Shown: one piece after another, positions 13,401-25,690 of the stretch
Layout of the letters: each line of letters begins with the position of its first letter
Position numbering within the stretch: the stretch's first letter is position 1
DNA from: Mangifera indica
Taxonomy: Eukaryota > Streptophyta > Magnoliopsida > Sapindales > Anacardiaceae
Direction: 5' to 3'
Length of the DNA: 64,000 nucleotides
Assembly (NCBI RefSeq): GCF_011075055.1
Contig: NC_058153.1
Span: 5,952,001 to 6,016,000, forward strand
Position numbers and translations under genes: made by a program
The notes under the pieces: model-generated
What the model was told of the DNA's origin: nothing
The model's input: only the letters and a program-made list of their open reading frames with translations
Database searches by the model: none

Positions 13401-16400
13401 GCTGTTTTCTTACTCTGGTATTCTGGTGACGATGAACCATCCTTCTTTTGTTAAGCTTCAGATTCTTATGCATAGTGCAAAGGAATGTTAAGTCTTATGG
13501 ATTGATATTTAAATATTAATTGCCACTTCAGGGACAGACTTATGTTCAACTAAGGTTCCTAGGCACATGTGATTAGTCATAATTTATTGTTCATTCTTGT
13601 TACCATACATTTTCTTTTTCCCAGCCTGTAACATGTCAAGATGGTTGCCAGTGTCTTATCAGAATGGGACAAAAATGATGTATGCATATTGATTGTTAAC
13701 TGGACTTGGTTGCAGACTACACATGTTGCAGCTCAATATGGTCAAACAGCTTTCCTCTATCACATAGTTTCAAAATGGAATGCTGATCCTGATGCTCCTG
13801 ATAATGATGGAAGAAGCCCTTTACACTGGTACATGGGAACTTTCCCCACACCTTTATGTCAGATCTTTTTGCACTGTTGAAATTGTTTAGAGATATTGCA
13901 CCAAGTTTATTGTCCTCCCCAGTCCTCCATGTTTGGGTTTCATAGCTTTTCCTTGCTTACAACGTGCTAGAGTTGAATGCGCATTCTTTTCATGTTAGTT
14001 TCAATATATTTTTGTCCTTAATTTTGTTATATTAACCATTGAACAAAGAATTCTCTTGATTGTTTAGTGAAGTGATGATATTTATTTTTGACTAATTGAA
14101 TTTTAGGGCTGCTTACAAGGGTTTTGCTGATTGTATACGCCTACTTTTATTTTTGGATGCATACAGAGGACGCCAAGATAAAGAAGGTAAGTGTTTGTTT
14201 TGCCTTGGATTTCATCGGTTAATTATATATAGAGTCAGTTTCGTCAACCAGGTCAATTAATTAATTACCCTGAGCATTGTTCAAATTCCATATGGTGCGG
14301 GAAAATTTTGATTTTTTTTTATCTCGACTCAAACCATCTTTGCAGGGTAATTTATGAATAAAATAAGTCTTATGGAAATAAAGCTAAAAGAGGGTGGTTA
14401 GTGGTAGAAAATTTAAAGCTTTCAAATTTTCTGGAATCTGGGCAAACCTCAGGGTAGTTTGTGAAACAATCTGTTATATCTCAGAAAATCTTTTGGTGTG
14501 TACAATTAATATATGTGGTTTCTGATCATTTTCTGTACTTGGATAAATTCAGGTTGCACTCCACTTCATTGGGCTGCTATTAGGGGTAATTTGGAGGCAT
14601 GCACGGTGTTAGTACAGGCTGGAAAGAAGGAAGACCTAATTGTTACTGACAATACTGGCCTGACGCCTGCACAGCTTGCTTCTGATAAGAATCACAGACA
14701 AGTTGCTTTTTTCCTTGTAGGTGTTCCATAACACTTTACATTGGTTAGTAATGTTACTTTGACAAATTGTTCCTTGTTTTCTCATAAATATCCGACCTTT
14801 TAGAGTTAGGAGCATTTATAGTGTCAACATTGACTGATGAATGTTTATTGACAAAGGGACCAACTTCTTTTCAAGACAGTTGAAAGGGAAATTATTACTG
14901 TAATTTTAGACACGGCGTTAAAGTGGAAGAAAAGTATCATACAGCATTTACCAGGGTTGTACTTTAGTTGCCCAAAGCTGCAGACTACAACTACACTTGG
15001 TAGTTGATACATGTAGAAAGAGTGTTGGAAATCTTGTCTATTTGGTACTTTGGCTGCCCATTAATGATCATGTATCTTGCAATTAATGAAGCTTGGTGTT
15101 CTGTGATACCTTTTGTTCTTGTTCATATTTGCCCCATTTTATATCCTCATTGGATTTAGGATATGCTTTGTTCATTTGCTGACAGTTACTTTTATAATAA
15201 GAAATATTTGTGTTATGTTATTTTTAATTTTTTAACGTAAGATATTTTGCTATAACTTGTTTTATTTTTTTGTCTTTTCTCTACCTTACAAATTTGTTTA
15301 TAGAGCTGAGAATAGCAATCCAGGAATAGTAGTAAAGAAGTTTGAATTCAAAGATAAAAGATAAAAATTTTAGAGGAAATCATAGATTCTAGGTATCACA
15401 TCTCGAATTCCTTGCAGTTCTTTCTATTTTCCTCTGGTATCATACTTTGGGTTTGATATGCTTCACACTATACTTAAAAGGAGCCTTTAAGCTTCTGAAA
15501 GTTTTCGAGGATCATGATTTAAAGCATTTTATTGACTTGTTCTCCTAGTCTTACAAAATCTTGGACTGCCCTGTAGGAAGCTAGCACATTAAGCATGTAT
15601 TTGTACACTTATGTCACTTATTAAATTGCTTCTGACTACCATGGTCTACATAAAAATGATTTGGAGAAAACAAGCTTCTTATCACTTGATGAAACATACA
15701 ATTGATTTGATGTTGACTAGAAACACTTACTTAGAGTTGAGATGATGCTTTTTAGTTTGTGTGTGTGTGTGTGTATAATTTTTTTGTATAGCTGGCTGTT
15801 GCCTAGGTCATAAGTGTATTTTATTGCAATTTTTCATTTGACAGGGGAATGCTAGAAAGTTGCTTGATAAACGATTTGATGGGAACAGTACTCTTGGGAA
15901 GCTTTCAAAACTAGGACTTGCACCTATACTTTGGTGTTTGATTTTGCTGCTACTCGTGACTTATATGCATTCTGTCATCATGGGTATTTGCCCTGAGCTT
16001 TCTGTAAACATTCTGTGCCTTTTTGCAGATGCTCTTTTCACTTTTTAATGTTTTCTGCAGCATCAAATTTGCCGAAGTTAACTGCTGGCTTTGGCCTTCT
16101 TGCATGGTTGGGTGTTTTCCTAGCAAGTGGTGGATTAGTTTTGTTCTATAGGTGTAGTAGGTATGCTCTAAACGCTGTCTAGGTTTTAAATTTTGAAGCT
16201 GTAGTATTAGTAGGTTGAGTTGAGCATGTTTGCTGTTTTCCTTTTATTGTTTGTTGACCTTATCTTTTCTATTTGACAGTTTATTTGATGCCTTGAATGA
16301 TGAAACTTGATTGTCCAACACATTGTTTTTATTGAATGTTGCAAAAAGTACGAATTATATTACCCTATGCATTTGTGGCCTCTTAACATTGTTTTATCAA

Positions 16401-19400
16401 TGTTCAAATATTCCAGAAACCTAATCGTTGCAGAAACAGCATAAGGCCTACCTATGCAGTGGTCAAGACCTAAACAAAATATGAAACAGAAATCTATCTC
16501 AGATAACTAATTAAATCCTCCTAGAAGTGAAATCAACTATAGGAAAATAAAATCCAACCCAAAATAAATGGTTTCCTTAAATTTCTACTAAAATATTTAT
16601 TCTAGATTTTTCATCTAATACTTTTATGCTATAGCAATTGGCAAGATACTGGGCAGATCCGTGGCCTGGCTATTATGTTGAGTTCAGTTATCCCAGTATG
16701 GAGATAAATTGCCCATGTTTATGTCAGGCTACCCTTTTTATGAGTTTCTTATTGTTCTTGGGGCTGCTTTTCATTAGATTTTTCTCAGCGTTAATATAAT
16801 AAATAATGATTATTTATCCTTATGGTTATATGTTTACACAACTTTTAGGTTTTTTTAAAATATTAGAAAAATCTAATAATAATGATTGTAATTGGTCAGA
16901 ACATCAACTTTGGTTGTAAACACTTTTGGAAAGTTCTGCCCAATCCTGTCTCTAGAGAAATATGAGGACATTTTTTAAGGGAAATTAATTAATTTAATCT
17001 TTTTTAATCATTTTATACAATTTAATCCACCTTTTATGCATTATGCGGATATAGTCAAGACTCTAACTTAATACCCGATTTGCCTTCATCCCTGACCTTA
17101 GAACCTTAACCTCTTAAACTTATTTTCATTCATGTTCTCATTTAAAAGTCAGTTTAAAATCAAAGAAATCCTACGTCAAAATTATCTTAATCTAAGTAAG
17201 TAGCATTTAATTATATTGTTTGTTATTTTGTTTGAAGATTTGAAATTGAAAATTTGAGATTTCTTTGTGTAGTGATGAATCCTACTTTGTTAATTCATTA
17301 GTTGTTGTGGTTTTTGTTGTTGTTTTGTAGTTAATTTAGTTAGTTATAGGAATGATTTATTTACATCAAATTTATATTAGAATGAAAGAATGTCTAGTTT
17401 TTGAGATTGAATTGGTGGAAAATAGAATACTTTAATTTTTTTGGAAATAATAGGTGGGTAGGCATGGGTTAGGCCATTTTTTTTTAAAGTCAAGTTTTTA
17501 AACTGTTTTGGTTTATTTCCAAATATATTAGAATTTATGAAGATTTTATGTTTCTAAAATAACATAGTAGTTTAAAAATATCATAACAGTTTAAAACAGT
17601 GTGAAAGTAAAATGTCATAAAATCCCCATAGATTCTCATATATATGGAAATAAGTTAAAATAGTTTAAAATTTTGAATTTAAAAAAATCCTGCCTACTTG
17701 TTTACTCCATTCCTACCTGCCTACTATTTCCAAAAAAATCGAAGTATTCTATTTTCCACTAATTCAATCTAGAAAAGTATGTATTCTTTCATTCTAATGT
17801 AAATTTGATATTAATAAACCATTCTTATAACTAAATTAACTACAAAACAACTAAAAAAAATCACAACAACTTATGCATTAACAAATTCGGATTCATCACT
17901 ATGCAAAGAAATCTCAAATTTTTAATTTCAAATCTTCAAACAAAATAACAAACATTATGAAGAAATGCTACTTAGATTAAGATGATTAGATGCAGAATTT
18001 CTTTGATTTTGAACTGAGTTTTAGATAAGAATATGGATGAAAATAAGTTTGAGAAACTAGGGTTTTAAGGTTAGGGATGAGAGTAAAACGAGTGTTAAAT
18101 TCAGGTTGTGACTATGTCTGCATTATGCAAAAAAAAAAGGTTAAAATTGTATAGTATAATTAAGAAATGTTAAATTAATTAATTTCCCTTTTTTTATTTT
18201 TCTAACCAGCTCTTACATTTATGTCATAAAACAATATCACATCTGAGCTTGTCTATGTTGCGTCAGACAACATTACATCTAGTTGGTCTTAACAGACAGG
18301 CTGTTAATAAATCAACATTGATGTAAAAAGGGGTAAACCAGTAGTCTTCACAATAGAAGAAAAATGAACATGGATTTAACATAGTTTACAAACTCCACAA
18401 AGTAGGACTATTAAAATCTTAAAATTAAGGTGCAGCTATCCAATCCTTTTGAATGAAGAAAAAGTCATCCCTTCAGATTAGTTTGTATCTGGTTCCCACA
18501 AAGAAGCAAGATCATGAACTCTTTTCAGTAGCAGGAGTAATGCAAGCTCCTAGTTGCTCTACTTATGGGTTCTAGTTTCCACTAAACAGGCTCAGCTTCC
18601 ATTCCGTACTTTAGTTATCAACATTATGGTGTTATCTTATTTCTAGATTAGATTTTAACTAGGGTGGGTTGGGATTTATGAAGCTGGAAAAATATTTTAG
18701 TGTATTTGTTACGAACCTGGTGTGGAACTTAGACAAAATTGTACTGCCATTCCAGAACTACAATCCACTCTCCTCAATCAAAGAACAAGAACATAGAAAG
18801 ATTTAGCGCCACAACCACAGTTCAACAATGAAAGAAGTTATCAAACTCAAGGAAGGATCTCAGCAAACTGTTTACTCAATGAAGCTTAGTACAGAACTCA
18901 AATGTAAAATCAAACAATGCAAGCTGAAATGTAAACTCAGACAATTGAAACGATTTGAATTCTGATTCTACTTGAGAAAGGCCAAAGCCTCACTTCTCAA
19001 TTTATACAGTATTTATTAATTGGCTCTCTGTTTTTGTTTCCTGGCTCCTCGTTCTTGCTTCCTGGCTTCTTTTTTCTTGGCTCTTTGTTTTCTTCTCCTA
19101 GCTCCTCATTTTATGACTCCTTGTTTCTTTCTCTTGCAGCCTGTATAAACTTGTTGACTTGTTTCTTTCTTCTCTTGGTATAAACTTGTTTAATTGGACT
19201 TCTATCAGTATTCTTTTTTATCAATTTGATTGGCATAGTTTTTGCTTAAGGTATTTATTGAGTTTGATGGTTTTGTGTCCTAGGATAATTGGGCTGCTTA
19301 AATCTCACTTAATATGATTTAGAATGTACCATATCTCTTGAATGGTTTTTAATCTAATTTGATTGTTTTACTTCTCACCTTTTGTAGAAAGGATCCAGGT

Positions 19401-22400
19401 TACATCCGGAGGAATGTGCATGATTCACAAATGAAAGATGATGTGAGTTTTATTCTTTTTCATTAAGATTGTTTTAAGTTTTGTTTTTTTCCATGGCTTT
19501 GTCTGTTTTATTGTTTTTGTCTTTGGCCCTATATTCAGTATGTTTCTATTAGATGCAATCTCCTGTAGCATAAGAATATTTTTAACATGGTTTATATAAT
19601 TCTTATTTTCTTACTAACATGATTGTACTTCATCTTTTACTAGGAACCTTTATTGAAGATTGAGATAAATAATCCTGCTTTGCTAGCTGGAAATTGGTCT
19701 CAGCTCTGTGCCACATGCAAGGTGCTTATTTCTGTCAAGTTTTCTGTTAATATGTGATAGAATTTAACACTTGCTTTTCCTCACTATTTCCTTATCTTGT
19801 TTCTATATTGGTATCAGATTGTGAGACCTCTTCGTGCAAAGCACTGTTCCACCTGTGATCGTTGTGTTGAGCAATTTGACCACCATTGTCCTTGGGTATC
19901 CAATTGCATTGGCAAGGTCTTACATTTATGAGTTAATAAATTTCACTTTTTGTGTCTTAAGTTACATCAAAATTTTTATTAATGATGAAGCATTAAGATG
20001 AAACACGATGGCAATGAAAAATCTTTAATGAAGATTGGAATTCATTTGATGTCGCATGCCATGTCTGTGGTAATAAACATCCTGATCAGACAAAGTTTAA
20101 TTTCTTTCCATATCACTTGGCTGTTTGCATATCTTGTTGTATGGTTTAGGATGATATCATGGGCTAGATGCTTGCAATTAGTTTGTTTTGTTGATTTATG
20201 ACATTTCACTTTGTAGTGTACTATTTCTCAAATTATAATTATTTTTGTTTTTTATATAAGTTAACAGCACCTTATTGGTTGTTCAACCTAAAATCTTTAT
20301 GTTCAACTAACAAAGAGCCATAATAATACTATATAGAAGTAAAATGCCGGAAAATGTTTAACCTTTTCCTTTTTCAATTGGCTGTTTACAATTTGCTAAA
20401 TGTGAAATGGTTGAGGATGATATCATGGTGGGTTGGTTACATCTAGTTTGTTATGCTGGGCATTCAACTTACTGGGAAGCTGTGCACTATCTCTTTATTT
20501 TATTTTTAAGTAAAACACTATATTGATTTCTCACTGAAAATCCTTGTATTGAACCACCAAAGAACAATAATAATACTTCATAAAAGTAAAATGTTGGAAA
20601 ATTCTGTCTTGGTCATTACTTCCTCTTATTTGTCCAAGTCCTCCAAAGTTGTTCCCATGCCGTCAATGGCACTCTTGGCTAATCAGATATTTCACATCCT
20701 CTACCAAAACTTGGGCCAGTTCCATGTTTACCACCAAAGAGAGCATCACCAACTCTACAACTGGTTCTCCCAAATAGCTATTTTGTGAATCAGCCTTTGG
20801 CTGTTCCTTTCCACCACAAAAGAATGCTCATCAAGTTTATTTCATTTGAGTTCTGAAGGTTTGTTGAATTGCTACCATCCTTGAAGTTCATCTAATCTGA
20901 GGAACGTTATTCCTTGGTGACTATATACAAAACCCAAATGTTCTATTAGGGAGGACCTAAGTCTACTGCAGGTGATTTGGCAGAAACCCTAGAAAATGCC
21001 ATTTTGTCTTGACCTTGTACTCCCTCCTGGAATGGTTTACTTTTTTTCTGCTGCTATATAGTGAGCTCTTTGATGAGCCACATGAAGTCTAACTAAATCA
21101 TGACCAATTTATATTCAGGAAGCTTTGTTTACAGCCTCTCCCAGTTTAGTTCCATCTATGTACTATTTCTCAATTTGATGCCATGCATATATGAAAAGAA
21201 ATTTGTATAGTGATGTAATATTGTGTCTTGTTTTCTCATTGTGATTGTGCAAGTTTCTTTTCTTAATTTGTTTATCTCACTTGATTGTTTATTTATCTGT
21301 AATGCAGAAAAACAAATGGGATTTCTTTCTTTTTCTTGTTTTAGAAGTTTCAGCCATGTTGGTAACTGGTGCAGTTACTTTTACAAGTATGCATCTAACT
21401 TGTTTGTGTTCATGGTAATATTTGAAGATATTGTTTGATTTTTTTTTCTTTTGGCTTAATAATTTTAAACTGTCTTGCTGGAGGCAGGAATTTTGACTGA
21501 TCCAGTGGCTCCCTCATCATTTGGAGCATGGATAAACCATGCTAGCACTCACCATGTTGGGGCTATATCATTTCTTACTATGGATTTTTTCCTCTTTTTT
21601 GGTGTGGCTGTCTTAACAATTGTTCAAGCTTCTCAGGTATGCCTGTGCTTGTAGTAAGCTGCATGTCAGTATTTCACATGCAATGTAATGTGCTATAGTG
21701 TGACAATTTCACCAGATTAGCTTCACTTGTCTAATGAAAACTTGATTTAGCCGCTGGATCATAAAAATGTGTCAGGTTGATGTCCTTTTTTGGGGTGTGC
21801 CTATTTGGCTGTAATTATTAGTTATTTTTATAATCCCAATCATGTTCACTTTTGCATCATGAATGGGACAGTTGTTTATGTTGGTGTTTGTCTTGCATTT
21901 AAATTCCTTTCATCTCTTGTGCCCTTAAATCTTCCTTTTGGTTGTAAATTATTGTTTGGTAGTTTTTGTTCTAGGAGTTTACTATTTATTCTTGTAGCTT
22001 TCCTATGATTTTTTTATGGCAGACCTACTTGCTTTTTAAGGGAGAAGGTGTGTGAGAGGGAGAAAAGGTTTTAAATGGTGGACAATGTTACCTAATTTCT
22101 TAGCGGGCTGAATTCCCTTGGCTTGTCAGAAGAGTTGTGATTTCCTAAAAGATTTAATGTATTTCTGGGGTGATATAATACAAGGGGCCTGTTAATTTGC
22201 TCTATCCCTAAAAGTCTTTAAAGTTGGTAGACTTTAGTCCTGTTTACCTTGTGTCAATCAATGAATGCAGCCTTTATTTGCTTTATCCCCCAAAAGTTTA
22301 ATTCTTTGTAGGTTGGAGATATTGGGCTTCAAATTAACCTCTTTTTATGAGGCTATGTCAATATCCTTAGTATTAATGTGGAAGATATTGGTTACAGTTT

Positions 22401-23965
22401 ATTTGCTATTACTGAAGCAGTTTATGAGTGTATAAAGAGAAGGGATAATATTTAAAATTCATTTGAGAACATGTATGATCGTGTTGCTGAAATTGATTGA
22501 AAATTTTTTTAAAAATCTGGCATGGAGGATTAGGGCTGGATTCGAGCCGAGCCGAGCTCGGCTCGCAGCCAGCTCGGGCTCGGCTCGGTTTAGTTATGGA
22601 CGGCTTGAGCTCAACTCGGCTCGGCTCGAGTTCGGCTCGACTCGTTTTCGGTTTGGCTCGACTCGTTTTTCATATCAAAACGACATCGTTTTTAATATAT
22701 ATGGATCAAAACGACGTCATTTTGTATAAAAAATTTAAAAAAAAAATCTATCGAGCCAGCTCGAGCTCGATCGAGTCGAGCAGAGCCCGGCTCGTTTCGG
22801 GCTCGAACCGAGCCGAGCTCGAGCTCGAGCTGGAGCTGGCTTAGCTCGAGTCCAGCCCTATGGAGGATGCTAATTCTTTGAGTTTGACTTGCCTCTGTCT
22901 CCAAAAACTTATATTTTGGATTTTGGATTATTTTTTTAGATATAGTATATGATGGTTAGATATGAATTTTTGAGTTTTATTTATTCCTGAAATTTTTATT
23001 CCATGTTGTATGGACGATGTACATCCTTTAGTAGTGCCAGCATTGTGTGGATAACTTGGTAACCTTTTGTGAATTATTTTTTCCTATTGATATAATTCTT
23101 GCTTTGTTTTTATCAAACTAAATGTCTACTTTCGTTTAATATCTTGAACTCTAAGGCATTGATTCCATAATACCCTGAGAAGCAATGAACTGTTTTTTGT
23201 ATTGTGGCTACTAAGTCTTTAATAAGTATTATGTGTCTCAACCAGCTATGCAGTTACACTGAGCACAGATATTGTAGAGAATCTTCTCACCTGATGGGAT
23301 GGAGAATTAAAATGATTGGGGATGCAGTTTACTTTCCCTGAACCATAGTATATGATACATTAGTTTTAAGCTTCAAACATTTTCAGTTAGTTTATCTTTT
23401 CCATGTGATATTAAAAAATTATGTTTGCAATGCAACTTGTTCTGAACACTTTGATTTATTGTGACAGATATCCCGCAATATAACAACAAATGAAATGGCA
23501 AACGCATTACGCTACAGCTACCTTAGAGGTCCTGGTGGTAGGTTTAGAAACCCATACGATCATGGGTGCCGGAAGAACTGTTCTGATTTCCTAGTCAGTG
23601 GCCACAACGAAGATGTGGAGTTGATTGAAGATTCTGCTGAAGGGATTGGAATGATGCAGATGTCAAGAAATTCAGACTTGCAAAATGGAGATGGCCATAT
23701 GCATCATGCAAATGGCAATGGCCATATGCATCATGCAAATGGCAATGGCCATATGCATCATGCAAATGGCAATGGCCATGTTGCCATTAATTTGAATTCT
23801 AAGAACTCCAACACACTTCATGGCCACAGTCACGGCCATGGTAATGGACATGGGCATGGACATGTGCATTCCCCCCATTGCAGCCATGTTAACCATAGTA
23901 AGTCTAGATCTGAGAGCATCCCAATTGGATTGGGTCTTGGTCTCGGATGCAGTTCTGTGCGTTAA
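10428..23965 (+). CDS. TIP1: Protein S-acyltransferase with ankyrin repeats (TIP1/PAT24 type)
   Basis: Thirteen exons: 10428-10688, 10791-10931, 13716-13828, 14107-14186, 14553-14716, 15845-15983, 16061-16160, 19388-19442, 19644-19721, 19818-19916, 21308-21386, 21488-21636, 23468-23965. All have GT-AG borders and the frame stays open, giving 651 aa (Arabidopsis TIP1, from memory, about 620). Residues about 35-255 are six to seven ankyrin repeats ([30 protein letters not shown]). Membrane segments lie at about 276-300, 306-328, 415-436 and 460-482. Between the second and third is the Cys-rich domain [18 protein letters not shown], with catalytic Cys401 in DHHC. TTNE at 492-495 is the family TTxE motif. 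The enzyme transfers palmitate to protein cysteines; Arabidopsis TIP1 acts in endomembranes and controls cell size and root-hair growth. The C-terminus is His/Gly/Asn-rich with a tandem repeat. Introns 7 and 12 carry transposons. Confidence 0.95.
12142..12585 (+). mobile_element. Possible solo LTR in intron 2
   Basis: The block begins TGTTGGGGGACAATTGGGGG and ends near CACACCAAACA. It is unusually G-rich compared with the surrounding intron and contains a CTTGTAAGAGCCTTGTTATT tract and an AATATATATT stretch like an LTR polyadenylation region. A matching 5-bp duplication was not found, so the limits and identity are tentative. Confidence 0.3.
15759..15774 (+). repeat. (GT)8 microsatellite
   Basis: Eight GT units in intron 5 of the S-acyltransferase gene, followed by a TATA/T-rich tract. 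Confidence 0.85.
16979..18188. mobile_element. Fold-back element FB3 in intron 7
   Basis: The element begins GGGAAATTAATTAATTTAAT and ends with its inverse, AAATTAATTAATTTCCC. The arms stay complementary for about 500 bp each, including CATTATGCGGATATAGTC/GACTATGTCTGCATTATG, GATGAATCC/GGATTCATC and AGAATGAAAGAAT/ATTCTTTCATTCT. The centre (about 17,460-17,700) is a less well paired GGGTAGGCATGGG / CCTACCTGCCTAC region. There is no coding frame. Transcripts of this intron would contain a large hairpin. A non-autonomous Mutator-like fold-back is the likely class, by inference. Confidence 0.65.
18707..19200. other. Unclassified repeat-like block in intron 7
   Basis: The segment starts TGTTACGAACCTGG and carries clustered CTGGCTCCTCG, CTGGCTTC and CTTGGCTCTTTG motifs that look like degenerate tandem copies at 19,020-19,130. 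It could be the remains of an LTR on the minus strand. No partner LTR or duplication was found. Confidence 0.25.
22531..22860. mobile_element. hAT MITE family G, copy 1, perfect 8-bp target duplication
   Basis: The ends TAGGGCTGGATTCGAG and (inverted) TAGGGCTGGACTCGAG are near-identical. TGGAGGAT directly repeats at 22,523-22,530 and 22,861-22,868. The subterminal DNA is made of GAGCTCG/GGCTCGA palindromic units and the centre contains CAAAACGACGTCATTTTG. It lies in intron 12 of the S-acyltransferase gene. Arg/Ser-rich frames here are products of the GC-rich repeats, not genes. Confidence 0.9.
23693..23773 (+). repeat. 27-bp tandem repeat x3 inside the S-acyltransferase last exon
   Basis: Three identical 27-bp units (23,693; 23,720; 23,747) encode GHMHHANGN three times (residues 562-588) and keep the frame. 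They are followed by a Gly/His-rich run, [17 protein letters not shown]. The lack of any difference between units indicates recent expansion. Confidence 0.95.
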
Positions 23966-24563
23966 ATTGTATCTGCACGATATATCGTAGGCTGAGATTC
24001 ATGTGCATTGTGTTATATTATCAACATACATCAGCTTTAGCATCAACAGTTATAATGATTGTTGCTCTTTTTTGTTACCAAAGGGTGTTCAGTTCTTGTA
24101 CACTTGTTTTCACTTTTGTGGATTAATTTAGTTGCTCTGCGAGACCTCCCTATCCCCTCTGGGTGTTTTTACATTGCACAATGTAAATATTAATGATGGT
24201 GGACGGCCCCTTATTTTAGCAGTAAAAATTTTTAGCACTTGTTTTCTTACCTATATTTACATTACATGATTTGGGATGTTGGGTTCTTGGTCATTGGAAA
24301 ATTGGATAAGAAAGCACGTAGATTCTAGTTCTATGCTTGCAAGTTACAAGCAAAGTCTTGGTTATTTCTTGCAAGAATCTCCCACTTGTACATCATCAAT
24401 TTTGTTTTCAGTTTGGGGTGCATCTTTTGTGTTTTAATTATTTGTCTAAATGTTCATGTGAAGGACAAAAAATATTATATTCTTGATTCCGTGGAGATAA
24501 GCATGCCAATGATGAATCTTGCCTTTTATTTTTTTATGAACTTGAAAATTATTATAATCTTTA
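23966..24563 (+). other. 3' untranslated and downstream region of the S-acyltransferase gene
   Basis: No gene is seen. AATGTAAATATTAATGATGG around 24,180 is a plausible polyadenylation region. The open frame at 24,386-24,646 lacks any domain and overlaps the MITE. Confidence 0.4.
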
Positions 24564-25014
24564 GAGTTGTTTGGTTTCAGGATTTAAAAATTATCTTGAT
24601 AATTTATTTTTTATTACTTACATTATCTTGTTTGGTTTGTCAATAATAAAAAATTATTATAATTTTTTATTACCAATGTTGATGTGATAGATAATATAGG
24701 TGGTAATTTGATTACTATTTTTTTCTTAGGAATTAAAAGATTACTAAGATAATTTTGATTTTATTATAATTATATTATTATTTATTAATTTTTTGAGAAA
24801 AATAAATTTATTTTTAATTAATATAATAAATAATATAAAAAGATTTACAAATAATTATATTTAAGTAAAATAATTTATTAATATTTTTTTATTACCTTCA
24901 ATCAAATACTTATTTATATTTATTAAATTTTATCAAACATAGTAATTATTTATATTCGAAGATCTTTTAAATAATCTATAAGGTAATAAAACATTATATA
25001 AATCAAACGTTTCT
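24564..25014. mobile_element. Tourist-like MITE (copy 2)
   Basis: It is colinear with the copy at 8,933-9,404, sharing GAGTTGTTTGGTT, ACCAATGTTGATGTGATAG and TTTTATTATAATTATATTAT. It is flanked by TTA at 24,561-24,563 and 25,015-25,017. No coding capacity. Confidence 0.7.
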
Positions 25015-25017
25015 TTA

Positions 25018-25690
25018 AGGTGTGTTTGGTTTGAATAATATTTTATTATCAAAATTGAAAGATTATTTTAAAGATATATTATTTATAAGATTATTGAATA
25101 TAAATTATTATTATGTTTGATAAAAATTAATAAGTATAAAATAATTATTATGTTTGAGTAGAGATAACAAAAAAATATTAATATATTATTGTATTTAAAT
25201 ATTTTGGAACATAATTATTCTAAAATATTATTTATTATATTAATTAAAAATAAGTTATTTTTACTTTAATAAATTAATAAATAAAAATATAATTATAATA
25301 AAATAAAAATTATTTGGATAATATATTTATAAATTAAAAATTTTTATTATTATAAATTAAATAAGATAATATAAATGGTAAAAAAGTAAATTAATAAAAT
25401 AATAATTTTTTACATTTAATAAAACCTTTCTTCAAAATGGATTATCTGTAAATAATTTAAAAGATCTTTCTTTATTTTTGTTAATGAGATGTTACTTTTT
25501 TTAAACTTTTTAAAAGTTAAATTAATTATATTAAATAAATAAAATTTTAAATTCAACATTTAATATTGATATATCATATATAAAAAACTCAAAACCAATC
25601 CCGATAAGCAATGTGAGAAAATATTCTACATTGGCAGTGTGGGTGGGTGGCTGGGTATAGTGGTTTAATAAAATATAATTGTTGGTTGGT
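25018..25690. other. AT-rich DNA, possible second MITE
   Basis: The segment begins AGGTGTGTTTGGTTTGAA directly after the Tourist-like MITE and is about 85% AT to about 25,440. The start resembles a MITE end but no matching right end was found. No gene. Confidence 0.35.

Noticed and set aside
22463..22904. Overlapping Arg/Ser/Leu-rich frames on both strands
   Set aside because: They are translations of GAGCTCG repeats in the hAT MITE at 22,531-22,860.
23672..23896. Minus-strand frame with repeated MAIAICMMH
   Set aside because: It is the antisense of the in-frame 27-bp repeats of the S-acyltransferase exon.
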